This document shows, one piece after another, positions 7,770-16,446 of a stretch of DNA of 64,000 bases; the first letter of the stretch is position 1; every line of letters starts with the position of its first letter. This DNA is from Janthinobacterium tructae (GTDB taxonomy: Bacteria; Pseudomonadota; Gammaproteobacteria; Burkholderiales; Burkholderiaceae_D): NCBI RefSeq assembly GCF_006517255.1, contig NZ_CP041185.1, forward strand, positions 186,001 to 250,000, read 5' to 3'. The translations under genes and the position numbers were made by a program. The notes beneath the pieces are model-generated. The model was not told the DNA's origin. It saw only the letters and a list, made by a program, of their open reading frames with translations, and searched no databases.

Positions 7770-8933
7770 ATTTTTCATCTGCTTCGCCCGATTTTCCTGG
7801 CTTTGCTGCTCAGTTTTCCTTGTGCGCCCCTGAAAGCCCAGCTTGTTCCCTCGCAGTTGCCGCTCGATGTGCGCCTGCACGAGCAGGTGATCATGGTGCC
7901 GGCCGGCGACGGCTTGCGCGAGGCGCTGGAGACGACGGTGTTCCGTCCCGCCGGCCCCGGCCCGTTTCCCTTGCTGTTGATGAATCACGGCAAGCAGGCC
8001 GGCCCGGCCCGGCTGCAGCAGCGCGAGCGCTTCATCTATATGGCCACCGAATTCGTGCGCCGCGGCTATGCGGTGATGCTGCCCATGCGCGCCGGCTTTG
8101 CGCGCTCCACGGGTGCCTACCGCGATTTCGGCTGCGACATGCTGGGCAATGCCCAGGGCCAGGCGCGCGACATGCTGGCCGCACTGGCGTATGCGCGCCG
8201 CCAGAGCTGGGTCGACCCGCAACGCATCGTCGTCGCGGGCCAGTCGTATGGCGGCATGGCGGCGCTGGCGCTGGCCACCCGGGTGCTGCCCGGCGTGCGC
8301 GGCGTGCTCAATTTTTCCGGCGGCCTGCGCGTCGATATGCCCGGCTGCGACTGGCCAGGGGCACTGGCCAAGACTTTCGCCACCTTCGGCGCTTACAATC
8401 ACATTCCCAGCCTGTGGCTGTATGGCGCGAACGACTCGTATTTTTCGCCGGCGCTGGCGCAGCGCCTGTTCCGCTCTTTCACGGGTTCCGGCGGGCAGGC
8501 GGAACTGGTCGCGTATGGCCCGTTCAAGCGCGACGCCCACCTGACCCTGGGCAGCCGCGACGGGGTGGCCGTGTGGCTGCCCGCCACGGAGCGCTTCCTG
8601 CAGAGAATCGGCATGCCGGTGCGCCAGGTCTACCGCGTGGCCGATGCGCCGTCGCCGCCCGCCACGCATTTCGCGCCGCAGGACGATATCGCCGCCGTGC
8701 CGTATCTGGCAGAGCAGGGCCGCGCCGCCTACCGCGTCTTCCTGGAGAAAACCGCGCCGCGCGCCTTTGCCCTGTCGGCCAGCGGCGCCTGGGGCTGGGC
8801 CGAGGAGGGCGAAAGCCCCGATGTGCGCGCACTGGCTTCGTGCCAGCGCCGCAGCAGCCTGCCGTGCCAGTTGTATTCGGTCGATGAAAGCGTGGTTTGG
8901 CCGGGCGCCAGCGCCGTCGGCGGTGCGCAATAG
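7770..8933 (+). CDS. Secreted alpha/beta hydrolase (dienelactone hydrolase / prolyl-oligopeptidase type)
   Basis: About 388 residues. A signal peptide (FHLLRPIFLALLLSFPCAPLKA) precedes a hydrolase core with PLLLMNHGKQ, MLPMRAGFARS, nucleophile Ser159 in VAGQSYGGM, an acid residue near LWLYGANDSYF and a histidine in KRDAHLTLG. It probably acts on an ester or peptide in the periplasm. The start is unusual: there is no ATG near the signal peptide. GGAG at 7760-7763 sits 6 bases before an ATT codon (7770), giving an ideal signal peptide. The alternative TTG at 7713 adds 19 residues and lacks a ribosome site. The start is therefore uncertain. The gene stands alone. Confidence 0.78.
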   Translation: MFHLLRPIFLALLLSFPCAPLKAQLVPSQLPLDVRLHEQVIMVPAGDGLREALETTVFRPAGPGPFPLLLMNHGKQAGPARLQQRERFIYMATEFVRRGYAVMLPMRAGFARSTGAYRDFGCDMLGNAQGQARDMLAALAYARRQSWVDPQRIVVAGQSYGGMAALALATRVLPGVRGVLNFSGGLRVDMPGCDWPGALAKTFATFGAYNHIPSLWLYGANDSYFSPALAQRLFRSFTGSGGQAELVAYGPFKRDAHLTLGSRDGVAVWLPATERFLQRIGMPVRQVYRVADAPSPPATHFAPQDDIAAVPYLAEQGRAAYRVFLEKTAPRAFALSASGAWGWAEEGESPDVRALASCQRRSSLPCQLYSVDESVVWPGASAVGGAQ

Positions 8934-9045
8934 GCTGCCGCGCACGATAGTTGTCGCCGAAACGGGGGATGGGCGAATATACTAGGCGAAAAGGGAGGCG
9001 TTGCGCTTCCCGTCCGCCCTTATTATCCAGCGAGAATTCATCCTT

Positions 9046-10548
9046 ATGGCGTCATCCCCAGAAAACCTCAGCATGGCCGTGTTTTGCGACTTCGAGAACG
9101 TCGCGCTCGGCGTGCGAGATGCAAATTACGAAAAATTCGATATCAAGCCCATCCTCGAACGCTTGCTGCTCAAGGGCAGCATCGTTGTCAAGAAGGCATA
9201 TTGCGACTGGGACCGTTATAAAAGTTTCAAGGGCACCATGCACGAAGCGAACTTCGAGCTGATCGAAATTCCCCACGTGCGCCAGTCCGGCAAGAATTCG
9301 GCCGACATCCGCCTGGTGGTCGACGCACTGGACCTGTGCTACACCAAGGCCCACGTGAACACCTTCGTCATCATCAGTGGCGATTCCGATTTTTCGCCGC
9401 TGGTGTCGAAACTGCGCGAAAACGCCAAGCAGGTGATCGGCGTGGGCGTCAAGCAGTCGACCTCCGACCTGCTGGTGGCGAACTGCGATGAATTCATTTT
9501 CTACGATGACCTGGTGCGCGAGAGCCGCCGCACGGCCGCCAAGCGCGACGCGCGCGAAAGCCCGGCTGCTGCCGGCAAGCGCTCGCCCGACGAAGAAGTG
9601 CGCCGCAAGGAAAAATACGAGTCGCGCAAGACGGAAGCGATCGAGATGGCCGTCGAGACGTTCGACGCGCTGGTGTCCGAACGGGGCGACAGCGGCAAGA
9701 TCTGGGCTTCGATGCTGAAAGAAGCGATCAAGCGCCGCAAGCCGGACTTCAGCGAATCGTATTACGGTTTCCGCACCTTCGGCAATCTGCTGGAAGAAGC
9801 GCAGACGCGCGGTTTGCTGGAATTTGGCCGCGACGAGAAATCGGGCGCCTATGTCTACCGCAGCAGCGGCCTGGTGGCCGTGCCCGCCGCCGTGAACGCG
9901 GAAGCCGCCAGCGAGACCATCGCCAGCGGCGAGACCGGCGCGACGGCAGAAGAGGGCAACAGCCGCGAAGGCGGCAGCCGCCGCGATTCGCGCCGCAATG
10001 GCCGTGGCGGCCGCAAGCAGAACGAGCAACGCCGCGGCGAGTCCGCGCCACAGGCCTTCGTGCCGGTGGCTGAGGCCGAATCGGCTGTCATCGAGCAGTA
10101 TGCGCCGGCGCCGCAGCCGGAAGTGCTGCACGAGGTGGCCGAAGCCGTGGAAGCGGTGGGCGAGGTGGTGGCAGAGGGCAACGCCAAGCGCGGTTCGCGC
10201 CGCAATGGCCGTGGCGGCCGCAAGAATGGCGACGGCGCCCGTGAAGCGCGCGCCGAGGCCGTCGAGGTGGCGGTGGTGGAAGCCATGCCCGTGCCTGAAC
10301 CTGTCGCTGAAGTGATGGTGGAAACCGTCGCCGAAGCCAAGACCAAGGCCAAGCCGCGCACGCCGGCCCGCAAGGCGGCAGCCTCGAAAAAGCCGGCCAA
10401 GAAGGCGGTTGACGTCGTCGTGGAAGCGGCGCCTGTGATTGAGGCGGCGCCGGTGGAAGTGGCCGTCGTGGCGGAAGACAAGCCGGCCAAGGCGCCGCGC
10501 AAGACCCCGGCACGCCGTCCCGCGCGCAAGAAGGCGGAAGAAGCTTGA
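9046..10548 (+). CDS. NYN-domain / OST-HTH (LOTUS) protein with basic repetitive tail
   Basis: 500 residues. The N-terminal NYN domain (about 9-150), a PIN-like nuclease fold, carries acidic residues in VFCDFENVALG, CDWDRY, SADIRLVVDALDL and ISGDSDFSPLV. After a basic linker, residues about 205-285 form an OST-HTH/LOTUS-type winged helix (ASMLKEAIKRRKPDFSESYYGFRTFGNLLEEA). The remaining 210 residues are low complexity: two copies of SRRNGRGGRK (around 315 and 384) from an exact 31-bp DNA repeat (9987-10017, 10194-10224), acidic Glu/Val/Ala runs, and a Lys/Ala/Pro end (KAPRKTPARRPARKKAEEA). Such proteins are thought to bind or cleave RNA. The tail resembles RGG-type RNA-binding regions. Confidence 0.88.
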   Translation: MASSPENLSMAVFCDFENVALGVRDANYEKFDIKPILERLLLKGSIVVKKAYCDWDRYKSFKGTMHEANFELIEIPHVRQSGKNSADIRLVVDALDLCYTKAHVNTFVIISGDSDFSPLVSKLRENAKQVIGVGVKQSTSDLLVANCDEFIFYDDLVRESRRTAAKRDARESPAAAGKRSPDEEVRRKEKYESRKTEAIEMAVETFDALVSERGDSGKIWASMLKEAIKRRKPDFSESYYGFRTFGNLLEEAQTRGLLEFGRDEKSGAYVYRSSGLVAVPAAVNAEAASETIASGETGATAEEGNSREGGSRRDSRRNGRGGRKQNEQRRGESAPQAFVPVAEAESAVIEQYAPAPQPEVLHEVAEAVEAVGEVVAEGNAKRGSRRNGRGGRKNGDGAREARAEAVEVAVVEAMPVPEPVAEVMVETVAEAKTKAKPRTPARKAAASKKPAKKAVDVVVEAAPVIEAAPVEVAVVAEDKPAKAPRKTPARRPARKKAEEA

Positions 10549-10566
10549 TTGAAACCCCAAAGCAAG

Positions 10567-10603
10567 AACTGGGGGCAGAGCCGTCGGGTCTGACCCCGGA
10601 GTT
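10567..10603. repeat. Palindromic interspersed repeat containing GGGTCTGACCCC
   Basis: The stretch begins AACTGGGG and ends CCCCGGAGTT, with GGGTC-T-GACCC at its core (10586-10596); the two halves are imperfect inverted copies. Repeats built on this core are, to my knowledge, scattered between genes in Oxalobacteraceae. It sits between the NYN gene and the hemolysin III gene. Confidence 0.5.
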
Positions 10604-10633
10604 TTGCTGCGTCTCCATGCGCAGGGCTTAGCC

Positions 10634-11251
10634 ATGTACCACGGCGAACGCTTCAACAGCATTTCCCATACGGTGGGCGCCGCGCTGGCGGCCATCGGCG
10701 GCGTCATCCTGATCGTCGCGGCGGCCCGCACGGGCGACCCCTGGAAAATCGTCAGCTGCAGCGTGTATGCGGCCATGCTGCTGACCTTGTACCTCACGTC
10801 CACCCTGTATCACAGCGTGCGCGGCAAGGCCAAGGCCGTGCTGCAGCGACTCGACCACTGCGCCATCTATCTGCTCATCGCGGGAACCTATACGCCCTTC
10901 ATGCTGGTGACCCTGCGCGGGCCGTGGGGCTGGTCGCTGTTCGGCGTCGTCTGGGGCCTGGCGCTGTTTGGCATCGTGCAGGAATATGTGTACGCGAAAG
11001 GCGCGCGCATCCTGTCGCTGGTGATTTACGTGGCCATGGGCTGGCTGGTCGTCATCGGCATCAAGCCGCTGCTGGCGGCGCTCGAGTGGAACGGTTTCCT
11101 GTGGCTGGTGGCAGGCGGGCTGTGCTACACGGGCGGCATCGCTTTCTACGCCACCGACCACAAGCTGCGCCATGGTCACGGCATCTGGCATTTGTTCGTG
11201 CTGGCCGGCAGTAGCTGTCATTTTATCGCCATTTTGTTCTACGTTGCCTGA
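10634..11251 (+). CDS. Hemolysin III / PAQR-type membrane protein
   Basis: 205 residues with seven predicted membrane segments, typical of the YqfA/hemolysin III (PAQR) family. Family marks include GERFNSISHTVGA near the N-terminus, LTSTLYHS and the C-terminal ATDHKLRHGHGIWHLFVLAGSSCHF, whose histidines with the first one form a probable zinc site. Bacterial members are inner-membrane proteins implicated in membrane fluidity or lipid homeostasis; haemolytic activity is doubtful for most. The start at 10634 has AGGG 7 bases upstream and matches the family's MYHGERF start. Confidence 0.9.
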   Translation: MYHGERFNSISHTVGAALAAIGGVILIVAAARTGDPWKIVSCSVYAAMLLTLYLTSTLYHSVRGKAKAVLQRLDHCAIYLLIAGTYTPFMLVTLRGPWGWSLFGVVWGLALFGIVQEYVYAKGARILSLVIYVAMGWLVVIGIKPLLAALEWNGFLWLVAGGLCYTGGIAFYATDHKLRHGHGIWHLFVLAGSSCHFIAILFYVA

Positions 11252-11320
11252 CGTAGCCGCTCGCCCTCACTGTTGCCGTCATTCCATTATAATGGCGCGA
11301 TCTGTGAAACAAGGGCAAGA

Positions 11321-12202
11321 ATGGATATCAACTCGGACGACCTGAAAATCTTCGTCACCGTCATCGACAGCGGCACCCTGAGCGCGGCTGCCGTGCACCT
11401 GGGGCAAACCACCTCGGGCGTCAGCCGCGCCCTGTCGCGTCTGGAAGACAAGCTGGCCACCTCGCTGCTGACGCGCACCACGCGGCGCATGGAGCTGACG
11501 GAAGAGGGGCAGCTGTTCCTGGACAAGGCGCGCGCCATCCTCGCCTCGATGGAAGACGTGGAGGAATCGATCCGCATCCGCCGCCAGAAGCCGGCCGGGC
11601 GCCTGTCCGTGGATGCCGCCTCGCCCTTCATGCTGCATTGCGTGGTGCCCCATGTGGCCGAGTTTCGCGCCATGTACCCGGACATCCGCCTGGAGCTGAC
11701 CAGCAACGACCAGATCGCCGACCTGCTCGAGCACCGTACCGACATCGCCATCCGCATCGGCGCCCTGGTCGACTCGACCCTGCATGCGCGCCCGCTCAGT
11801 GCCAGTCCCCTGCACGTGCTGGCCACGCCCGCCTACCTGGCGCGCCACGGCGAACCGGCCACGCCGGAAGCGCTGTCCGGCCATGCACTGCTGGGCTTTG
11901 CCCAGTACGACCTGGGCAACAACTGGCCGCTGCGCCACGCTGCCGGCAACAGTCTGCAGATCGTGCCTGCGCTGGCCGCGTCCAGCGGCGAAACCCTGCG
12001 CCAGCTGGCGCTGCATGACCAGGGCATTGTCTGCCTGTCCGACTTCATGACGAAGGACGACATCGCGGCCGGCCGCCTGGTGCCGGTGCTGCAGCCGTTC
12101 TACACGGGCTACCGCCAGCAGATCCACGCCGTGTATTACCGCAATACGCAGCTGGCGCAGCGCATCAGCTGCTTCCTCGAATTCCTGCAGCAGAAGCTGT
12201 AA
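11321..12202 (+). CDS. LysR-family transcriptional regulator
   Basis: 293 residues. The N-terminal winged helix (about 4-64) reads DDLKIFVTVIDSGTLSAAAV, followed by RALSRLEDKLATSLLTRTTRRMELTEEG. A periplasmic-binding-like co-inducer domain follows, with the CrgA/AaeR-type ending seen in many Burkholderiales regulators. The start at 11321 follows AAGGGCAAGA. A perfect 12-bp palindrome, CCATTATAATGG (11284-11295), lies 25 bp upstream and may be an autoregulatory site or part of the promoter. No divergent partner gene exists (the upstream gene is co-directional), so the target is unknown. Confidence 0.92.
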   Translation: MDINSDDLKIFVTVIDSGTLSAAAVHLGQTTSGVSRALSRLEDKLATSLLTRTTRRMELTEEGQLFLDKARAILASMEDVEESIRIRRQKPAGRLSVDAASPFMLHCVVPHVAEFRAMYPDIRLELTSNDQIADLLEHRTDIAIRIGALVDSTLHARPLSASPLHVLATPAYLARHGEPATPEALSGHALLGFAQYDLGNNWPLRHAAGNSLQIVPALAASSGETLRQLALHDQGIVCLSDFMTKDDIAAGRLVPVLQPFYTGYRQQIHAVYYRNTQLAQRISCFLEFLQQKL

Positions 12203-12350
12203 GCCCTATGCATGCAAGAGGCTGGCATGCAATGCCTGCCAGAGCCAGGCAAGCCCGCAGCAGCGACGTCGTGCAGCGCGTGAGAAAGTGTGTATTTTCT
12301 GTCATCTAGGTCATGTTAGCATGTTGCAACTTAAAACATTGTAAAACAAC

Positions 12351-13403
12351 ATGATTAAATACTATATTCTGCTTGCCTTGTTGTGTAGCTCCAGCGCCGG
12401 CGCCGCCGGTATCACTTATGCAGGCAGGGCGGACTGCCGCGTTGCCGAGCAGGCGAGGGTTGCCGGGCAAGTGGCGTACTGGAGTGGCGCTTGCAAGGAG
12501 GGCTATGCCAGCGGGCCTGGTGCTTTGCAATGGAGCAAGGATGGCAAGGCAACGGAACGTTACGAGGGTACGCTGAGCAGGGGTGTACCGGAGGGCGCCG
12601 GTATTGCGCAGTGGGCGGACGGCAGCCGCTACGAAGGGAACTACCAGGATGGCATGCTGCACGGTCCTGCCGTGGTGATGTTTAAAGAAGGTGACAAACT
12701 GGAAGCCAGCTTCGAACAGGACAAGCCCGTCGGCAATGTCAAGGTTCTTTATGGCGGTGGCGACCGGTATGAGGGCGGCTGGAAGAATGGACCGGAAGGC
12801 AGTGGCACCAGGGTATTTGCCTTGGGTGGCAGCTATCGGGGGCAATGGCGCGAGGGCAAGCCGTTCGGTGACGGAGAAATACTGTATCCCAATGGGCAGG
12901 TGTTGAAGGCGCACTTCAACGGCAGTTTCCAGATGACGGTGCCAGCGGAGAAGCTGGCGGTGGCCCAGCCGTATGTCCTCAAGCGGAAAGAACCGCCGAC
13001 CGGGTCGGCTATACATTCCGCCATCGGCAGGGGGTATATCGCGCCGCCGGAAAAGTCGTATGCCCAGTTGACGCCGGAGCAGCAACAGCAAGTTAAAAGC
13101 AACTATCCGATTTTGCAGGATGACGATGCGCCGCCCTATCCAGAAAAGGGCATGCAGGAGCCATCGTACTCCATGTCCCGCCTGATTTCGCGTGGCGATG
13201 TCGTTGGCCAGTTCCATGCCCATGTCAGCGTGGACGAACTTGGCGTGGCGAAGAGTGTGGCCATGCTGAAAAGCCCGGATGGCGAGTCCGGCAAGCTGGT
13301 AGCGCTCATGTTGATGCAGGTCAAGTACACACCAGGCCGTTGCGCTGGCCAGCCGTGCGCGATGGCGGTGCCGTTCATCTTCGAGCTCAGCTACACGAAA
13401 TAG
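12351..13403 (+). CDS. Exported MORN-repeat protein with TonB-C-like C-terminus
   Basis: 350 residues with a signal peptide (MIKYYILLALLCSSSAGAAG). About five MORN-type units follow, with a recurring YEG-x-x-x-x-G-x-x-x-G pattern: RYEGTLSRGVPEGAG, RYEGNYQDGMLHGPA, RYEGGWKNGPEGSG, SYRGQWREGKPFGDG. The last 100 residues (FHAHVSVDELGVAKSVAMLKS to YTPGRCAGQPCAMAVPFIFEL) resemble the C-terminal domain of TonB-like energy-transducing proteins. The combination suggests a periplasmic protein that contacts membrane or envelope partners; the precise role is unknown. The upstream 60 bp is A/T-rich compared with its surroundings. It converges on the cyclic-di-GMP gene 12 bp downstream. Confidence 0.8.
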   Translation: MIKYYILLALLCSSSAGAAGITYAGRADCRVAEQARVAGQVAYWSGACKEGYASGPGALQWSKDGKATERYEGTLSRGVPEGAGIAQWADGSRYEGNYQDGMLHGPAVVMFKEGDKLEASFEQDKPVGNVKVLYGGGDRYEGGWKNGPEGSGTRVFALGGSYRGQWREGKPFGDGEILYPNGQVLKAHFNGSFQMTVPAEKLAVAQPYVLKRKEPPTGSAIHSAIGRGYIAPPEKSYAQLTPEQQQQVKSNYPILQDDDAPPYPEKGMQEPSYSMSRLISRGDVVGQFHAHVSVDELGVAKSVAMLKSPDGESGKLVALMLMQVKYTPGRCAGQPCAMAVPFIFELSYTK

Positions 13404-13415
13404 TACGCTGCCCGG

Positions 13416-16292
13416 TCATTGCGCCACACACATATCGCTGCCCAGCAGCTGTTCCACCTCGTGCGCCGGCAGCGGGTGGCTGAAGTAATAGCCTTGCGCT
13501 TCGTCGCAGCCATGGCGGCGCAAATAATCCAGTTGTTCGGCCGTTTCCACGCCTTCGGCCACCACGCGCAGCTTTAAATTGTGCGCCAGGGCGATGATGG
13601 AGACGACGATGGCCGCGTCGTCCGCGTCGCGCGCCACGTCGCCGACGAAACTGCGGTCGATCTTCAGCACGTCGATGGGGAAGGTGCGCAGGTAGGCGAA
13701 GCTGGAATAGCCTGTGCCGAAGTCGTCGATCGACAGTTGCACCCCCAGCGCCTTCATGTCGTGCAACTGGCTGACGGCCAGCGCCACGTCGTGCATGAAC
13801 AGGCTCTCCGTCAGCTCCAGTTCCAGACTGGCGGGCGGCAGGCCCGTTTCCAGCAGCACGTCGGCGATCGAGGCGACCAGGTTCGGCTCGTTGAACTGGC
13901 GCGCCGACAGGTTCACGGCCAGGCGCAGCGTGTCCAGTCCCGCCGCATGCCAGCGTTTCACCTGCGTGCACGCTTCGCGCAAGACCCAGGCGCCGATCGG
14001 TACGATCAGGCCTGTATCTTCTGCCAGCGCGATGAAGCGCTGCGGCGCCACCATGCCCAGTTCCGGGTGCTGCCAGCGCAGCAGCGCTTCCACGCCGACG
14101 ATGCGTCCGCTGGCCAGGTCCACCTGCGGCTGGTAATGCAGCACGAACTGCTCGCGTTCGAGCGCGTTGCGCAGCGCCGTCTCGATGCGCAGGCGCTCCA
14201 GCGTGGCCTGGTTCATGGCCGTCGTGTAGAACTTGATGTTGTTGCGGCCCTGTTTCTTGGCGCAGTACATGGCGATGTCGGCCTGCTCGATCAGGTTTTG
14301 TGTCTCGCCATGCAAGGTCACGTCGCCGGGGGCGTTGTAGCGCGACATGTCGTAGACAGCCACGCCGATGCTGCAGGTGACGAAAAATTCCTTGCCGTCG
14401 AGTAGTACCGGCTGCGCCACGGCATCCATCACGCGCTGCACGATGGCGCCGCTGAGCACTTCGTCGGCCTGTTCGCACAGGATGGCGACGAATTCGTCGC
14501 CCGACAGGCGCGCCACCGTGTCGCTTTCGCGCAGGCTGGTCTGCAGGCGCGTGGCGATGGTTTTCAGCAGCTGGTCGCCGGCCTTGTGGCCCAGGCTGTC
14601 GTTGACGAACTTGAAGCGGTCGAGGTCGATCAACAGCACCCACAGGGCCCGGTTCTTGCGGCGCGACAGGGCCATGGCCTGCGCCAGACGGTCGCGCAGC
14701 AGGGCGCGGTTGGGCAAGCCCGTCAGCACGTCGTGGTGGGCGATGTGCTGAATTTTCTGCTCGGCCAGCTTGCGTTCCGTGATTTCGGACCCTGTGCCCC
14801 GGTAGCCGTGAAATTCGCCCAGTTCGTTGAACAGCGGTTCGCCATTGATGCTGAACCAGCGCAGCTGGCCATCGCGGTCTTTCATCGCATATTCGAGGTT
14901 GGAAAAGGGCAGGTGCGCTTCCAGGTTGGCGATATGCTGCTTGCCCCAGCGCGAATTGCGCATCTCCGGGTTATTTTCCCAGCGCGTCATGCCGATGAAG
15001 CGTTCCAGCGGCATGTTCGACTTGTCCGCAAAGCCGCCGGTGATGTGGGTGAAGCAGAAGTTGGCATCCTGTTCCCAGTACCAGTCCGAGGACAGGGCCA
15101 GCAGGCGGCGGAAGCGCTTTTCGCTTTCCTGCAGGGCGCGTTCCGTGCGCTGGCGCGCCCGCACGTCGGCGCTGAGCAGCTCATTGCTGCGCTTGAGGTC
15201 AGCCGTGCGCTGTTCCACCAGCAGCTGCACGCGGCGCGAGCGCTGCGTCAGCGACTGCACGAAGGCGGCCGTCAGCACGCTGAACAGCAAACCCGTGATG
15301 AGGGTGAACAATGAGCCCAGATGGTCGGCCAGGAAGGGGCGCGGATGGGCTACCACGCGCACATGCCAGGGCCGGCCGGCGGAGGAAAAGACCCGGTCAT
15401 AATGGCTGTGATAGGCAAATTGCAGCCAGCGTGGCAGCGACTCCCAGGCGTCGCCCGCTGCGGCGGCCGGCGCCTGGCCATGCCGGAAGATTATCTGGTG
15501 CGGGTCGGCGTCAGCGTCGGCGTAGACGCTCAGTTCAAGCTGCGGGTCACCCAGCAGGTCGGCGCCGGCGAGGATTTTCTGTACCAGTTCGCCTGCGCGG
15601 ACGATGGCTGCGGTATCGCCGATCAGCGCCGCGCGCCGCTGCTGTACCGTCTGCAGGGGCACGCCATGGCGGTACACGGGGCGCAGGATGACGAAACCCA
15701 GCTGCGGACCCTGCGCCAGGGCCAGCAGCCCGGTGGCGGTGGTCTGGCCGCTGATGATGGCCTGTTCCAGCGCGCCGGCCAGCAAGCCGTCAGGGCGCAC
15801 GTTCATGCCAAAGGCGGGGCGGTTGCCCTGCAGCGGTTCGAGATAATCGACGATCAGGTAGGTCGCGTGGTCGGTCACGGGATGGATGACGCCATCGCGC
15901 ATTTCCGTCATTGCATAGTCGGGCACGACGCGCCGCAGCTCCGTCTCGAACGCCGCGCGCTGCGCGTGCGGCACGAGGCGGTGAAAATTGAAGGCCTGGA
16001 TGAATGGGTGGCGTTGCAGCAGCGGCGTGGTGAAGTTGTGGAACTGCTCGCGCGTGACCGGTACGACGGCGGCAAACAGCTGGTTCGTCGTGGTCAGCAC
16101 CTCGACCGCGTCGTCGAGTCCCTGCTCGATGGCAGCCACGCGCGCGCCGGCGCGCTGCTGCAGACTCAGGCTCATTTTGTCGTATTCGAGCTGGCTGATG
16201 GCGGCGAACAGCACGCCGGTGATGCTGACGCCGAAGGCAAGGGTCAGCGCGGCCGCGGCAGAAATCGACAATGGCAGGCGGCGACGCAGCAT
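13416..16292 (-). CDS. Membrane-bound CHASE-PAS-GGDEF-EAL cyclic-di-GMP enzyme
   Basis: 958 residues. A membrane segment (about 10-32), a periplasmic CHASE-type sensor (about 45-300, with HPFIQAFNFHRLVPHAQR and GMNVRPDGLLAGALEQA), a second membrane segment (about 325-347), a PAS domain (about 385-500, SSDWYWEQDANFCFTHITGGF), a GGDEF domain (about 515-680) and an EAL domain (about 700-940). The cyclase signature reads RLSGDEF, a first-glycine variant that can retain activity. The EAL domain keeps GVEALLRW, ELTES, DDFGTGYSSF and EGVETAEQL, as in active phosphodiesterases. It should link an extracellular cue to c-di-GMP level; net direction cannot be told. The start at 16292 gives the expected membrane topology. 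Confidence 0.93.
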   Translation of the reverse strand: MLRRRLPLSISAAAALTLAFGVSITGVLFAAISQLEYDKMSLSLQQRAGARVAAIEQGLDDAVEVLTTTNQLFAAVVPVTREQFHNFTTPLLQRHPFIQAFNFHRLVPHAQRAAFETELRRVVPDYAMTEMRDGVIHPVTDHATYLIVDYLEPLQGNRPAFGMNVRPDGLLAGALEQAIISGQTTATGLLALAQGPQLGFVILRPVYRHGVPLQTVQQRRAALIGDTAAIVRAGELVQKILAGADLLGDPQLELSVYADADADPHQIIFRHGQAPAAAAGDAWESLPRWLQFAYHSHYDRVFSSAGRPWHVRVVAHPRPFLADHLGSLFTLITGLLFSVLTAAFVQSLTQRSRRVQLLVEQRTADLKRSNELLSADVRARQRTERALQESEKRFRRLLALSSDWYWEQDANFCFTHITGGFADKSNMPLERFIGMTRWENNPEMRNSRWGKQHIANLEAHLPFSNLEYAMKDRDGQLRWFSINGEPLFNELGEFHGYRGTGSEITERKLAEQKIQHIAHHDVLTGLPNRALLRDRLAQAMALSRRKNRALWVLLIDLDRFKFVNDSLGHKAGDQLLKTIATRLQTSLRESDTVARLSGDEFVAILCEQADEVLSGAIVQRVMDAVAQPVLLDGKEFFVTCSIGVAVYDMSRYNAPGDVTLHGETQNLIEQADIAMYCAKKQGRNNIKFYTTAMNQATLERLRIETALRNALEREQFVLHYQPQVDLASGRIVGVEALLRWQHPELGMVAPQRFIALAEDTGLIVPIGAWVLREACTQVKRWHAAGLDTLRLAVNLSARQFNEPNLVASIADVLLETGLPPASLELELTESLFMHDVALAVSQLHDMKALGVQLSIDDFGTGYSSFAYLRTFPIDVLKIDRSFVGDVARDADDAAIVVSIIALAHNLKLRVVAEGVETAEQLDYLRRHGCDEAQGYYFSHPLPAHEVEQLLGSDMCVAQ

Positions 16293-16357
16293 GTTTTTTC
16301 CTATCTCACTTCATGGATACTTGGATTCGGCGGCGCCTGCCGGCCCCGCGCAGGCAA

Positions 16358-16374
16358 TAGTTTGTCATAAACTA
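16358..16374. promoter_or_regulatory. Inverted repeat TAGTTT-N5-AAACTA upstream of the CHASE/EAL gene
   Basis: Six-base arms with a 5-base spacer (16358-16363, 16369-16374) lie about 65 bp upstream of the 16292 start. A second inverted repeat, GCCTGC/GCAGGC, is at 16336-16355. Either could be a regulator site or a hairpin after the gene ending at 16447; there is no T-run. Confidence 0.25.
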
Positions 16375-16446
16375 TATCCATCATGCTGATTTTGCACCAA
16401 ATTGCTGCTATTAAGCAACAATGCCCATGGCCGGGAAAGACGACGT

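Noticed and set aside
9987..10224. The 31-bp direct repeat as a CRISPR-like or mobile-element repeat
   Set aside because: Both copies are in frame inside one gene and encode the same SRRNGRGGRK peptide, so this is a protein-repeat duplication.
12297..12320. CTGTCAT followed by GGTCAT upstream of the MORN gene as a Pho box
   Set aside because: The second half-site is at 9 to 10 bp, not 11, and matches poorly.
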